Below are positions 34,673 through 44,114 of a stretch of 64,000 nt of DNA, one piece after another (within the stretch, counting starts at the first letter, position 1; every line of letters starts with the position of its first letter). Source of the stretch: Pseudobdellovibrionaceae bacterium (GTDB taxonomy: Bacteria > Bdellovibrionota > Bdellovibrionia > Bdellovibrionales > Bdellovibrionaceae). The stretch lies in NCBI GenBank assembly GCA_013359135.1, contig JABWCN010000003.1:50260-114259 (forward strand), written 5' to 3'. A program made the translations under genes and the position numbers. The notes beneath the pieces were generated by a model. It was given only the letters and a program-made list of their open reading frames with translations, was not told the origin of the DNA and searched no databases.

Positions 34673-35647
34673 ATGTCAGCTAAACATATACTTATCACCG
34701 ATCGTTTCTCTACAGAGAGTCTATCCCTTGTACAGCGCCAGTCTCATTTCCAGATTTATAAGTGTAACCCAGACCAACTCTTATCCTCTGGGGATCTAGC
34801 TAAAGCTCATGCTTTATTAATTCGTTCAAGGACTCAGATCACGCAAGAAGTTCTGGAAAAGGCAAAAAATCTTCAACTCATCATCACAGCAACAAGTGGT
34901 TTTGATCATATCGATCTTGAGCTAACCCAAAAATGGGGAGTGACTGTAATGCACACTCCGGATGCTAACAAAGAATCAGCTGCTCAATTAACATTGACAC
35001 TATTGTTATGTTTAGCTCAAAAGGTAAATCTTGCAAGTAAAGCTATAAGGGCAGGTCATTGGCGCCAAGAAGATCTTCTTGGTATGGAACTCTCTGGACG
35101 CACATGGGGAATTGTCGGCCTAGGTAGAATAGGAGCTAGAGTTAGCGATTTAGCAAAGGCTTTTAATATGCCTGTGATTGCCTATGATCCCTATCAAACT
35201 GAGGAGCAGTTTGAAAAGTGTTCCGCTAAGCGTGTCAGCTTTGAAGAACTCCTGAAACTTTCTGATGTCATTAGTTTTCATGTCCCAAAAACTCCAGAGA
35301 CTTTCAGAATGCTTCATCGTCCTCAGTTTGAAATAATCCATCGAGAAGCATTCCTAATTAATACTTCACGCGGACATGTTATTGATGAAGAGTCCTTAAT
35401 TCATGCACTAGAAAAAAAATGGATTAAAGGCCTTGCTTTAGATGTGTATGAAAAAGAACCGCTGGCTAGAAACTCTAGGTTACTGAATTTTCCAGAGGTG
35501 ATTCTTACTCCTCATATTGGAGCATTTACCGAAGATGCTTTTTACAAAGCTTCCCATGAGGCTGTTTTAAAACTGATACAGTTTTTTATTGATGGTTCGA
35601 CTAAAGATACGTTGCCTCCCAGAGCTCCATGGTATGGAGCTCTGTAA
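34673..35647 (+). CDS. D-2-hydroxyacid dehydrogenase (SerA-like)
   Basis: A 324-residue NAD-dependent dehydrogenase without an ACT domain. The Rossmann motif GLGRIG is at residues 149-154. The catalytic residues Arg233 ('NTSRGHVID'), Glu262 ('DVYEKEPL') and His281 ('LTPHIGAF') are present. Coupled with the upstream class V aminotransferase, it is probably D-3-phosphoglycerate dehydrogenase making 3-phosphohydroxypyruvate, though other 2-ketoacid reductases share the fold. Its last codons overlap a perfect inverted repeat. Confidence 0.88.
   Translation: MSAKHILITDRFSTESLSLVQRQSHFQIYKCNPDQLLSSGDLAKAHALLIRSRTQITQEVLEKAKNLQLIITATSGFDHIDLELTQKWGVTVMHTPDANKESAAQLTLTLLLCLAQKVNLASKAIRAGHWRQEDLLGMELSGRTWGIVGLGRIGARVSDLAKAFNMPVIAYDPYQTEEQFEKCSAKRVSFEELLKLSDVISFHVPKTPETFRMLHRPQFEIIHREAFLINTSRGHVIDEESLIHALEKKWIKGLALDVYEKEPLARNSRLLNFPEVILTPHIGAFTEDAFYKASHEAVLKLIQFFIDGSTKDTLPPRAPWYGAL
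35620..35644. repeat. Perfect 11-bp inverted repeat at end of SerA-like gene
   Basis: CAGAGCTCCAT (35620-35630), loop GGT, then ATGGAGCTCTG (35634-35644), overlapping the last eight codons. It would form a very stable mRNA hairpin. No T tract follows on the plus strand. Confidence 0.75.
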
Positions 35648-35654
35648 CTAACTA

Positions 35655-38378
35655 TCACTTGATTTTACGACAGAGTTCATTTTCATAATCTAAAATAATT
35701 AAGTTTTTCTTTATCGATGGATGCCATTCATTTTGTTCTATAAAATGGCTCAACTGTTGATGAGTTTTTTCAGAACAATCATTAGGTGCTAGTTGAGTAA
35801 AACTCTTGTTAAAAGCCACCTCATTTGTTTTACGATCAGGATTATTATTTAATTTTTTTAATGTCACAAAAAAGAACTCTCTAAAAGACTCTCTAACTTG
35901 GTTTTGCTCTGGACTGTTAGGAAAGAGATGACTCAATACAACTTGTTTTCTGGCCAAACTCAACTGACTTGGTGTTAACACTTCATCAAGCCATCTTTGC
36001 TTATTTTCTTTTTGTGGCCTTGATGCTAAAGCCGCCATAGCAAGTTTTACGCCCATTTCTGAAGGATCTTGTTTTTTTTCAAGTTCAATTTTTTCACTCA
36101 CTCCTGGGAAATCAAAAGTGGCAAGTCTCCTAAGAGATAACCAGCGTAACTCTTGGTTTTGTTTAAGTGGTATTTTTCCATTTAAATAATCATTTATTCT
36201 TTCAATACTTTTAACAGACTCCGCTTTTGTAACTAAAGTTTCAAAAACAACTTGACGGTGATTTTCTAACTTTTCAGTGTATAAATGCTCCCAATAAATC
36301 GCCTCAATACGCTCAGATATTGATCTTCTTTTCTCGACTTCGTTTGAAGGTATAAAGGCAATAATCTTAGACCAAAAACCAGATAATTGCTGTAGAATCT
36401 TAATATTTTTTTCTTTTGGTAACTGAGCCAGAAAAATTTCTAAAAACTCGTCTAATTTAAGATCATTATCCCTCAAAGAAAAATACAACTGATTCCAAAC
36501 AAGAGTTCTTTCTAGCGGAGAGGAAAGTAAATTTAATTTTTCCTTAACAAAAATTAACTGCTCTCTAATAAGAGACACTTTTATGTAATCCTTATCATTA
36601 GCATTAACTAAAATAAAATCTGCACAAACTGGCTTCTTCATTATAATTTCATGGTTTTCTGAAGAGATCAAAGTAGTTTCTGTAGCTATTAACTTACCCT
36701 TGGAATCATAAAAATTAATAGAAAACTGATGGGGCCTTAAGAGCTCACCACGAAAGTTTTGAGACTCGGTAGAAATCCATTTCTTATCTGAAATAAGTTG
36801 AAAACTAATTTTAGACTCACAAGATTTATAATTTGCTTTTAAAGTATCTAAACCTGCCATTTTGATCCACTGTTCACTCCAGGCCTTTAAATTCTTTTTA
36901 GAATAGACTTCTAAGGACGATATAAAATCGCTGAACTCTGTATTTTGATACTGATATTTTTTAAAATAGGCTCTGATTCCCGACCTAAAATCATCTTCTC
37001 CCATATAATAGGCTAACTGTCTCATGGCGGCAGCCCCCTTACTGTATGTGATTGCATCAAATTGATTATAAGTGGATTGAAGATCAGGAACTTCAGTACT
37101 TACTGGATGAGTTGTTGGATATTGATCTTCAGTATAAGCATTTGTCTTACCTCGATAATGAAAGCTCTGATATGAGCCTTTAAAATCTGTGATTTTTTCA
37201 ATAGCAAAGTAAGCCATATAGGTAGCAAAACTTTCATTTAACCACAAATCATCCCACCATTTCATCGTCACTAGATCACCAAACCACATATGGGCCATTT
37301 CATGTAGCATGACATTGGCTAGTTTCTCTTGATCCTCTTCCGTCGGGATTCCTTGAGGCACATAGGACTCGTTGTAATTTACAGCAGCTATATTTTCCAT
37401 TCCACCAGTGCTAAAATCAGGCACAATCAATTGATCATATTTTTTAAAAGGATATGGAAATGCAAACTCTTTCTCAAAAAAAGCAAAACCCTTCTTAGTG
37501 ATTTGAAACCAAAAATGGGAATCGACTTTACTCTTTAAAGAATCTCTAACAAAAAGTCTTAAAGGAATTCCTTGATATTTATCCTTCCAAAAATGATAAG
37601 GTCCAACATGCAAAGAAAACAAATAGGTGCTCATCGCTGCTGATTTTGGAAAAATCCATAATTTTTCTGGTGAGTTTACTGTAGAATGCTCAGATGTTGC
37701 CAACTTCAGAGTCGTTACTTTAGTTTCTTTAGTTGTGAAGACTACCTGAGAATCGCCGTCTGCAATGACTTGGACAGCAATATGAGCTTTTAAATCTGGC
37801 TGATCAAAACAAGGGAAAACCTGATTAGCTTCAAAAGGTTCCAATTTAGTCCAAATATATTCTTTATTATCCAATGGATCTGTAAATTTATAAATACCTC
37901 TCCCATTTTTTGAAAAATTTTGTTGGTACTCTATAATCACTTCATTCTTTCCCAGCTTTAAAAAAGCTTGTGGAAGTAATATTCTCTGCCCATTATAGTT
38001 TTGAGCTATCAAAGCTTCATTCCACTTCTGTGAATTTATTTGTAAAGAATCCAACTTGATCTGATTTGCATCTAAAAAACTTGCAGCTATTTTCTTAACT
38101 TCAAACTGAATCTTGATCTTGGCTTGAAATTGATTTGATTTCTTTTTAAAAATAAATTCTAAATCATATTCTGGCTTTTCAACAACGCTTGCTCGCTCTA
38201 TAGCTTCACCACGGGTCAAATTCATACTAGGATTTAATTGATTCTTAGATAAGCTGTTAGAAGCATTTGCCTGAATATGAACAGATGATTTATGAACACA
38301 ACGGCTCAAAACAAAAATCGATAAAACTCCACAGCTCATAGCCATTATCATTTTTCTTGATAGTATTTCTCTCATCAA
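35655..38378 (-). CDS. M1 family aminopeptidase (PepN-like), lipoprotein
   Basis: A 907-residue zinc aminopeptidase. The exopeptidase motif GGMEN is at residues 325-329, the zinc site HEMAH at 359-363 with the third ligand Glu382 ('WLNESFATY'). The N-terminal beta domain and the long helical C-terminal domain are complete. Unlike cytoplasmic PepN it has an export leader and a lipobox-like 'LSRC' (Cys27), so it is probably anchored in the envelope and trims peptides outside the cytoplasm. It converges on the SerA-like gene with a seven-base gap. Confidence 0.93.
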   Translation of the reverse strand: MMREILSRKMIMAMSCGVLSIFVLSRCVHKSSVHIQANASNSLSKNQLNPSMNLTRGEAIERASVVEKPEYDLEFIFKKKSNQFQAKIKIQFEVKKIAASFLDANQIKLDSLQINSQKWNEALIAQNYNGQRILLPQAFLKLGKNEVIIEYQQNFSKNGRGIYKFTDPLDNKEYIWTKLEPFEANQVFPCFDQPDLKAHIAVQVIADGDSQVVFTTKETKVTTLKLATSEHSTVNSPEKLWIFPKSAAMSTYLFSLHVGPYHFWKDKYQGIPLRLFVRDSLKSKVDSHFWFQITKKGFAFFEKEFAFPYPFKKYDQLIVPDFSTGGMENIAAVNYNESYVPQGIPTEEDQEKLANVMLHEMAHMWFGDLVTMKWWDDLWLNESFATYMAYFAIEKITDFKGSYQSFHYRGKTNAYTEDQYPTTHPVSTEVPDLQSTYNQFDAITYSKGAAAMRQLAYYMGEDDFRSGIRAYFKKYQYQNTEFSDFISSLEVYSKKNLKAWSEQWIKMAGLDTLKANYKSCESKISFQLISDKKWISTESQNFRGELLRPHQFSINFYDSKGKLIATETTLISSENHEIIMKKPVCADFILVNANDKDYIKVSLIREQLIFVKEKLNLLSSPLERTLVWNQLYFSLRDNDLKLDEFLEIFLAQLPKEKNIKILQQLSGFWSKIIAFIPSNEVEKRRSISERIEAIYWEHLYTEKLENHRQVVFETLVTKAESVKSIERINDYLNGKIPLKQNQELRWLSLRRLATFDFPGVSEKIELEKKQDPSEMGVKLAMAALASRPQKENKQRWLDEVLTPSQLSLARKQVVLSHLFPNSPEQNQVRESFREFFFVTLKKLNNNPDRKTNEVAFNKSFTQLAPNDCSEKTHQQLSHFIEQNEWHPSIKKNLIILDYENELCRKIK

Positions 38379-38442
38379 AAGTCCTCACTTTTTTAAACAA
38401 CCTTTGGTGAAGATTAAAACGATAATTTTTTAAAGACTCAAA

Positions 38443-39342
38443 TTAAATTTGATAATTTTTGAAAATTTCTTTTAACGCTCCTTGAGATTCGTCTATAAAT
38501 GAACTTAATTTAACTGTAACAAAACGCTGAGAGGGATAAATAAAATGAACAGGACTTAATAATGAACGCCACTCTGGCAGCAACCGAATTAACTCACCAC
38601 TTTTAACTTCTTCAAAAATGACATTCGTTGGTAAATAGGCAACTCCATCATGATTTAATACCATCTTTTTTAACATTTCTAAATGATTTATAATAATTCT
38701 ACCAGGAAGAGAAACATTTAATGATCCCTTAGGGCTAACAAAATTCCAACTTTCAACGCCAATAGGTGAAAACTGCAAGCACTGATGCTTTGATAAGTCT
38801 CTTGGATGCTCTGGAGTTCCACTTTTTTTTAAATATTTCTGCGTTGCCACCGGAACAAAATAAGTAGCTCCTAGTTTTTTTGAAATCATTGAAGAATCCT
38901 TCAGCTCTCCTGCTCTGATAGCTAAGTCCACACTCTCACTGAGTAAGTCTACACGTCGGTCTGTCAACAATATTTCGATACGAACTTTTGGATACTTACG
39001 AATATAATCACTTGTAATTTGTGGTAACACAGTTCCCCCCAAATCTACTGGCGCTGTCACCCTAAGTAAGCCTTGAGGCTCACCTTTCATCGCCGCAATT
39101 TCAGCTTCAGCCGAAAGTATTTCTTCATAACCTTGGAGACATTTTTTATAATAAGATTCACCAGCTGGTGTCACATTTAACTTCCTTGTTGTTCTGTGAA
39201 TCAAAGAAACACCTAATCTTTGCTCTAACTGAGAAACCTTAAAGCTCACTGTTGAATTTGGTACTCCCAAAGATTTTGCAGCCTGAGTAAAACTACCTAG
39301 TTGCACCACTTTAATAAATAATTTGATCTCATTTAAATCCAT
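38443..39342 (-). CDS. LysR-type transcriptional regulator
   Basis: A 299-residue LTTR. The winged HTH is at residues 1-60 ('LNEIKLFIKVVQLGSFTQAAKSLG', 'STVSFKVSQLEQRLG'), followed by the effector domain ('DLGGTVLPQITSDYIRKYPKVRIEILL'). The overall pattern is of the PA0477/DhcR-like (AaeR) LysR group. It is divergent from the yceI gene, with an inverted repeat in the gap, so autoregulation and control of yceI are likely by LysR convention. Confidence 0.94.
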   Translation of the reverse strand: MDLNEIKLFIKVVQLGSFTQAAKSLGVPNSTVSFKVSQLEQRLGVSLIHRTTRKLNVTPAGESYYKKCLQGYEEILSAEAEIAAMKGEPQGLLRVTAPVDLGGTVLPQITSDYIRKYPKVRIEILLTDRRVDLLSESVDLAIRAGELKDSSMISKKLGATYFVPVATQKYLKKSGTPEHPRDLSKHQCLQFSPIGVESWNFVSPKGSLNVSLPGRIIINHLEMLKKMVLNHDGVAYLPTNVIFEEVKSGELIRLLPEWRSLLSPVHFIYPSQRFVTVKLSSFIDESQGALKEIFKNYQI

Positions 39343-39387
39343 TACTTTCCTTTTTTTTTGATTTCCATACTAGATATGATTTTTTAA

Positions 39388-39407
39388 TTATCCAATACAT
39401 TGAATAA
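39388..39407. promoter_or_regulatory. Candidate LysR operator
   Basis: TTATCCAAT-AC-ATTGAATAA is an imperfect (8 of 9) inverted repeat in the 180-bp gap between the LysR gene and yceI, consistent with a T-N11-A type LTTR site. Confidence 0.5.
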
Positions 39408-39522
39408 TAATTCTATATAATACTATCTAATAAAAAATATTTTTTCCCGATATAGTTTATGTATATCAAGGATGTTACTTTAAGCATCCACCCATTAACT
39501 AACTTCTCAAAAGGAGAAAATT

Positions 39523-40050
39523 ATGAGCAAGTATCAAATCGACCCCTCTCACTCTAGTGCTAGTTTTAGTATCAAACACATGATGATCGCCAAAGTCCAT
39601 GGCAGTTTTGATAAAATAACTGGTGTTTTGAACTATGACGCAAACTCACCACTAAAGTCCAATGTGGAAGTTTCTATCGATGCCTCTAGTATCAATACTC
39701 GCGAGCCACAACGTGATGCCCACTTAAAAAGTCCTGATTTTTTTGACGTTGAAAAGTACCCAACAATCAGTTTTACCTCTAAAAGAATTGAAGGCTCAGC
39801 TGGAAACTTAAAACTCCTCGGTGACTTGACTATTCATGGCGTCACACAACAGGTAAATTTGGAGGTTGAAGGTCCTACAGAGGAAATGAAAGACCCATGG
39901 GGAAATCTAAAAATAGGTGCGTCTGCTAGTACTAAAATCAAACGTAAAGATTTCGGACTCACTTGGAATGCCGCTCTAGAAGCTGGTGGTTTCTTAGTTG
40001 GAGACGATGTCACGATCACTCTAGATATTCAGTTTGTAAAACAAGTATAA
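39523..40050 (+). CDS. YceI family protein
   Basis: A 175-residue YceI-domain lipocalin-like protein that may bind isoprenoid-type lipids. The start 'YQIDPSHSSASFSIKHMMIAKVHGSF' and 'DFFDVEKYPTISFTSK' and 'KIKRKDFGLTWN' are family hallmarks. It has no signal peptide, so unlike E. coli YceI it is probably cytoplasmic. AAAGGAGAAAATT precedes the ATG. It lies divergent from a LysR gene that probably regulates it. Confidence 0.93.
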   Translation: MSKYQIDPSHSSASFSIKHMMIAKVHGSFDKITGVLNYDANSPLKSNVEVSIDASSINTREPQRDAHLKSPDFFDVEKYPTISFTSKRIEGSAGNLKLLGDLTIHGVTQQVNLEVEGPTEEMKDPWGNLKIGASASTKIKRKDFGLTWNAALEAGGFLVGDDVTITLDIQFVKQV

Positions 40051-40079
40051 TTTTTAAATAGGATACCTTGAAATCGATA

Positions 40080-40116
40080 GATTTAGATTGTCCTTTTAAA
40101 TCAACAAATCTAAATC
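40080..40116 (+). terminator. Hairpin downstream of yceI
   Basis: GATTTAGATT (40080-40089) pairs perfectly with AATCTAAATC (40107-40116) around a 17-base loop, followed by GTTTTC. It is AT-rich with a modest T tract and may end yceI transcription. Confidence 0.5.
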
Positions 40117-40204
40117 GTTTTCTGAGGATAATTTTTCTTTCAGTATAGTCAAAGACCTGCTGACCTAGAAACTGACTTTGAGTTAGAAATCTTTCCTCAG
40201 AAAA

Positions 40205-41332
40205 CTATCTTAATTTTGTTGCTGATTTCAAAAAAGCACGGACTTCGCTAGTTGTACCTTTAAACTCAATGACAGGATTTCTTTTTTGTAAACTTTCTGA
40301 ATAGCGGGGATCATAATACCAACTCATAAGTTTTTCAATCCAAATTTTATTTGATCGTGTTTGCTGATACTGAACAAACTCATTCTTTGACATTTCGATA
40401 TCATCTATAATCTCAGAGGCTCTCTTAAACCCCAAGCGTTTGGCTATTTGCTTCACATTACGTTGATAATCATCAAAAACTTTATAATTTGAATTACTCA
40501 AATTCTTAAGTAAAATATATTCTTTATAAATATTTTCGACTCTTTCCTCTAGGGTGGTATCAAGAAGAATAATTTTCTGATTTCTGAGGTTTAGAAAAAA
40601 TTCCTCAGGAAGATGAACACTACCTATCACTCGACTTTCATCTTCTATGACAAGGGGACTGGAAAAATAATCTTGTTGTTGCAATATCTTTTTTAACAAA
40701 GAACTTTCAAAATCAGCCTGACAAGGCTGTTCCACTTCTTCGGCACCAAAAGCGGATCCTTTATGACGGGCAATTCCCTCTAAATCCACTATCGGAACTT
40801 GATCTTTTAGCTCCTTTAGTAATAAAGTTTTTCCACTACCTGTATATCCAGAAATCACCTTCAAAGAAAGATTCAAACTCAACTCTTTAAGATGTTCTAT
40901 ACTCCATTGGCGGAAACCTTTGTATCCTGTTTCAAATCGAAAAGTTTCATAGCCTGATTCTAAAATCCACTGCTGACTGATTTGACTTCTTTGTCCTCCT
41001 CGAAAACAAGTAATATAAACTTTATCTTGGTTTTGACTTTTTTGATAAAGAATATAACTTATCCAATGCTCTAACTTGGTAGCCTTATTATCACCACTGA
41101 CTATTCTAAACCCCAAATCAATTGCTTTTTCCCTTCCTTGATGCTTGTAAGTATGACCAATTTTATGGCGCTCTTCATTTGAAAGAATAGGTAAATTAAC
41201 AGCTCCTGGGACACTGCCTGATGTAAACTCAGTAGGAGCTCTAACATCAATTACTGGCGCATTTGTTACCAGGATTTCTTTATATCTGTCAGCTTTAATA
41301 ATTTGAATTTTCATTTCATCCACATCATTCAA
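40205..41332 (-). CDS. mnmH: tRNA 2-selenouridine synthase MnmH
   Basis: A 375-residue two-domain protein. The N-terminal rhodanese domain (about 10-145) has the catalytic Cys109 in 'TCFRGGQRS'. The C-terminal P-loop domain has 'GYTGSGKT' at 162-169. MnmH (SelU/YbbB) converts 2-thiouridine at tRNA wobble positions to 2-selenouridine through geranylation and selenophosphate. Gene order and an eight-base overlap with selD, the selenophosphate source, support the role. A second in-frame Met at residue 7 is also a possible start. Confidence 0.95.
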   Translation of the reverse strand: MNDVDEMKIQIIKADRYKEILVTNAPVIDVRAPTEFTSGSVPGAVNLPILSNEERHKIGHTYKHQGREKAIDLGFRIVSGDNKATKLEHWISYILYQKSQNQDKVYITCFRGGQRSQISQQWILESGYETFRFETGYKGFRQWSIEHLKELSLNLSLKVISGYTGSGKTLLLKELKDQVPIVDLEGIARHKGSAFGAEEVEQPCQADFESSLLKKILQQQDYFSSPLVIEDESRVIGSVHLPEEFFLNLRNQKIILLDTTLEERVENIYKEYILLKNLSNSNYKVFDDYQRNVKQIAKRLGFKRASEIIDDIEMSKNEFVQYQQTRSNKIWIEKLMSWYYDPRYSESLQKRNPVIEFKGTTSEVRAFLKSATKLR

Positions 41333-42368
41333 ATTTTAAAAACTTATCGCCCAGAGAATTAACGACTCCAATTTTTTTAGCATTTGGAAATCGAGGCTTT
41401 AATTTGTCTATTATATTTGCTGATCGACTGGGGTGAACAGATAATAACAGCCCACCACTTGTCTGAGGGTCAAATAAAATCAATTCTTTTTCACCAATAT
41501 GAGAAGCTAATTCCATATGATTTTTTGTGTACTCTTTATTTGTTCTGTGAGCTTTGGTTAAAAAGCCTTTTTGCAAAAAAGTAAAAGAATCAGAAAATAC
41601 AGGTAATTCATCAAATTCAAATTGTATCTGAACATGACTTGCTTTTGCCATTTGATAGGAATGACCAGCAAGTCCAAAACCAGTCAAATCCGTTGCCGCA
41701 TGAATTTCTTGTAAATCTTCATTTGTAAGTAGGTCATTAATGTTATTAAGTTGAGCCATTGATTGAATCACATCTTTGATTTCATTTTCATTGACCTCTT
41801 GTCTTTTTAAAGCTGCTGTTGCCGTTCCTGTTCCAATCGGCTTAATGAGTAAAATATGATCTCCGACGCAAGCTCTGTCATTAGACCAAATTTTTCCAGG
41901 ATGAATAAACCCTGTTACAGAAAGACCAAACTTTAACGTGTCATCATCAATAGAATGACCTCCAACAAAGTTAGCTTTAGCTTCAGCCACTTTATCACTA
42001 GCTCCTTGCAATACCTCCACAATGACTTCTTTGTCTAGACTCATTAAAGGAAAAGCTAAAATAGCCATCGCCGTTTTTGGAGTCCCACCCATAGCATAAA
42101 TATCACTTAATGAGTTGGCAGCTGCAATTTGTCCAAAAAGGAATGGATCATCAACAATAGGAGTAAAAAAGTCCAAGGTCTGCACCAAAGCTATTTCAGA
42201 GGTCACTTGATAAATAGCTGCATCGTCCATATTCGAACCATCAATGAGTAGCTCTTTATGCGCCATAGGAAACTTTACCTGAGATAAAATACTTCTTAAC
42301 TCTGCTGCTGCGACCTTAGCAGCACATCCACCTTTTTGGACAGTTTGAGTTAGTTTAATTTGACTCAT
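41325..42368 (-). CDS. selD: Selenide, water dikinase SelD
   Basis: Makes selenophosphate from selenide and ATP. I place the start at 42368 because GGAAAAG lies just upstream; the family start 'SQIKLTQTVQKGGCAAKV' follows. The active-site residues are Cys15 (Cys in place of selenocysteine) and Lys18. Downstream blocks 'VQTLDFFTPIVDDPFLFGQIAAANSLSDIYAMGG', split here as the substrate loop and Ala/Asn-rich region, and 'ATDLTGFGLAGHSYQMA', 'FDPQTSGGLL' are classic. Coupled to mnmH. Confidence 0.95.
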   Translation of the reverse strand: MSQIKLTQTVQKGGCAAKVAAAELRSILSQVKFPMAHKELLIDGSNMDDAAIYQVTSEIALVQTLDFFTPIVDDPFLFGQIAAANSLSDIYAMGGTPKTAMAILAFPLMSLDKEVIVEVLQGASDKVAEAKANFVGGHSIDDDTLKFGLSVTGFIHPGKIWSNDRACVGDHILLIKPIGTGTATAALKRQEVNENEIKDVIQSMAQLNNINDLLTNEDLQEIHAATDLTGFGLAGHSYQMAKASHVQIQFEFDELPVFSDSFTFLQKGFLTKAHRTNKEYTKNHMELASHIGEKELILFDPQTSGGLLLSVHPSRSANIIDKLKPRFPNAKKIGVVNSLGDKFLKFE

Positions 42369-43947
42369 TAGCTTTTCCATACGTAACAGACAGTGGTAAT
42401 TCTCCTATCTTTTTTCCGTTACTATCCAACAAAGAGACCGATCTTTCTTTAGTTTCCAAGACCTCTAGCAATAAGGATACAAAATGACTAGAAGGTTCCA
42501 TCTTAAGTGATTTCAGAATCTCAATTTTATTATTTAAAACCCAGTTTGCGTGTTTGACATTATTTAGCTCTGCATTCCTAGATTTTCCTTTTTTGGTAAA
42601 ATTTGGCAACCACCAAGAAGGCTTTACCTCTTCAGCGATTTGAGAGTTAAGCTCTGCAATTTTATTTTCTATTAATTTATTATATAAAACTATAAAGTTT
42701 TTGTAAAGATTAACATCCATATCTTTTGATAACAAGAATAGTCCGGAAAAAAAAGCAAAACTATCAAAACTAATATTGCCAAATTTGATCGACCTAACTT
42801 CTTGACTCTTAAACACCAATCTATATGGCCAAGAATTGCGCTCTGAAGCAACTTTATCGATTAAAACAGAAAAAATCACTTCTAAATCTTTTAATGTATA
42901 AAAATCTAACTTATTCAACATTGCTACTGAATCAGTTTCGGCATGCTCTAGTTCCACCAAACGTCTTCTTCGCTCTGTCTCCATAGTCTCAAATAAGTTA
43001 AATGAAGTGACTTCCCCCTTTTCTATCTTTTCAACAACGCGCTCTCCGATAACAGTCTGTTTCAACTTTGCTAGTCGTTCTATTAATTCTTGAGCAACAC
43101 CGTCATACTTTGAATTTGAATTTAACATTACGCTTTTTTTTGCAACCATCTCTTTTGCTTCAATAGGTATATTCTGTTGGGCTTGAAGAGACAATGCTTG
43201 CATTTCTGCATCAGGAATAGAAAACCCCAGCAAGGTAATGATTTGATGCTCTTGTTTTTTCAAAACCTCATAGGATTTTTTAATAACATCACTATAGGTT
43301 TGTAGAGTTTGTAATTTTTGATCTATTGAGTTTCTTACCAAAGCGTAAACTTCAGAATCAGAAATAGTCTCAATGCCAAATCTAGCTTGAGATTTATGAT
43401 CTTCCCTAACAGGACCTGAAAAAAACTCTTTGGCAATGGCAAACTGCTCTTGGGCTTTATCTAATAAAATTAATAATAATTCGACATCAGCATAACTTTT
43501 TTTCAACTCAGCTTGTGAAACCACTAGACTGCTTTTACAGACTGAAAGATTATTTTTACACGCTAGGAATTCTTTTAATAATTGTTGGTAACGCGAATCT
43601 TGTTTCTTATAAGACTCTGTAATTTGAGTAACTAAAGTATAAAAACTATCCAAAGTTTTTGAGCTAGTATTGATACTCATTTGAACTTGATTATTAGTTC
43701 CTATGGAACTTAAAGTCGAATTTAACCTAAGAAATGGAGTAGTTAACTTTTCCATATATTCTTGCATCACGTTTGAAATGATTAAAGCTTTATTGCTTTC
43801 AGGATTTTCCTTAAGACTTATGTTGATTATTGTAATTAATCCTTGTTCTTCGATTTTTGAATATCTTTCTAAGCATGATTTTGATCCTGCTAAGGCAAAA
43901 TTCAAAAACGAAAAGTTAAAAACTAACACAAAAATTAATTTTTTCAT
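42355..43947 (-). CDS. Large exported helical protein, unknown
   Basis: I choose ATG 43947, since it opens straight into a signal peptide ('MKKLIFVLVFNFSFLNFALAG'-like hydrophobic core, cleaved near 'ALAG') and has GAGG upstream; a longer frame to 44034 lacks these. The mature part of about 510 residues is mostly charged helix with coiled-coil-like segments (for example near 'LVVSQAELKKSYADVELLLI') and an internal disulfide candidate pair 'ACKNNLSVCK'. No family is recognised. Its 3' end overlaps the selD start by 14 bases, so it may be cotranscribed, but a link with selenium is only positional. Confidence 0.6.
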   Translation of the reverse strand: MKKLIFVLVFNFSFLNFALAGSKSCLERYSKIEEQGLITIINISLKENPESNKALIISNVMQEYMEKLTTPFLRLNSTLSSIGTNNQVQMSINTSSKTLDSFYTLVTQITESYKKQDSRYQQLLKEFLACKNNLSVCKSSLVVSQAELKKSYADVELLLILLDKAQEQFAIAKEFFSGPVREDHKSQARFGIETISDSEVYALVRNSIDQKLQTLQTYSDVIKKSYEVLKKQEHQIITLLGFSIPDAEMQALSLQAQQNIPIEAKEMVAKKSVMLNSNSKYDGVAQELIERLAKLKQTVIGERVVEKIEKGEVTSFNLFETMETERRRRLVELEHAETDSVAMLNKLDFYTLKDLEVIFSVLIDKVASERNSWPYRLVFKSQEVRSIKFGNISFDSFAFFSGLFLLSKDMDVNLYKNFIVLYNKLIENKIAELNSQIAEEVKPSWWLPNFTKKGKSRNAELNNVKHANWVLNNKIEILKSLKMEPSSHFVSLLLEVLETKERSVSLLDSNGKKIGELPLSVTYGKANESN

Positions 43948-44114
43948 ATCCTCTAACCTCTTTATAATATGATCTATAATTTGAAGCATCTTAATCCAAG
44001 CATGTATTTTTTTCCACTGTAGAGATTTAGACAAAGTGACATATTTAGCCGCAATACTTGCTCTTGAAGAGATAAAATCTTTTTTGCATAATAATATCCC
44101 ATCTATTAATATAA

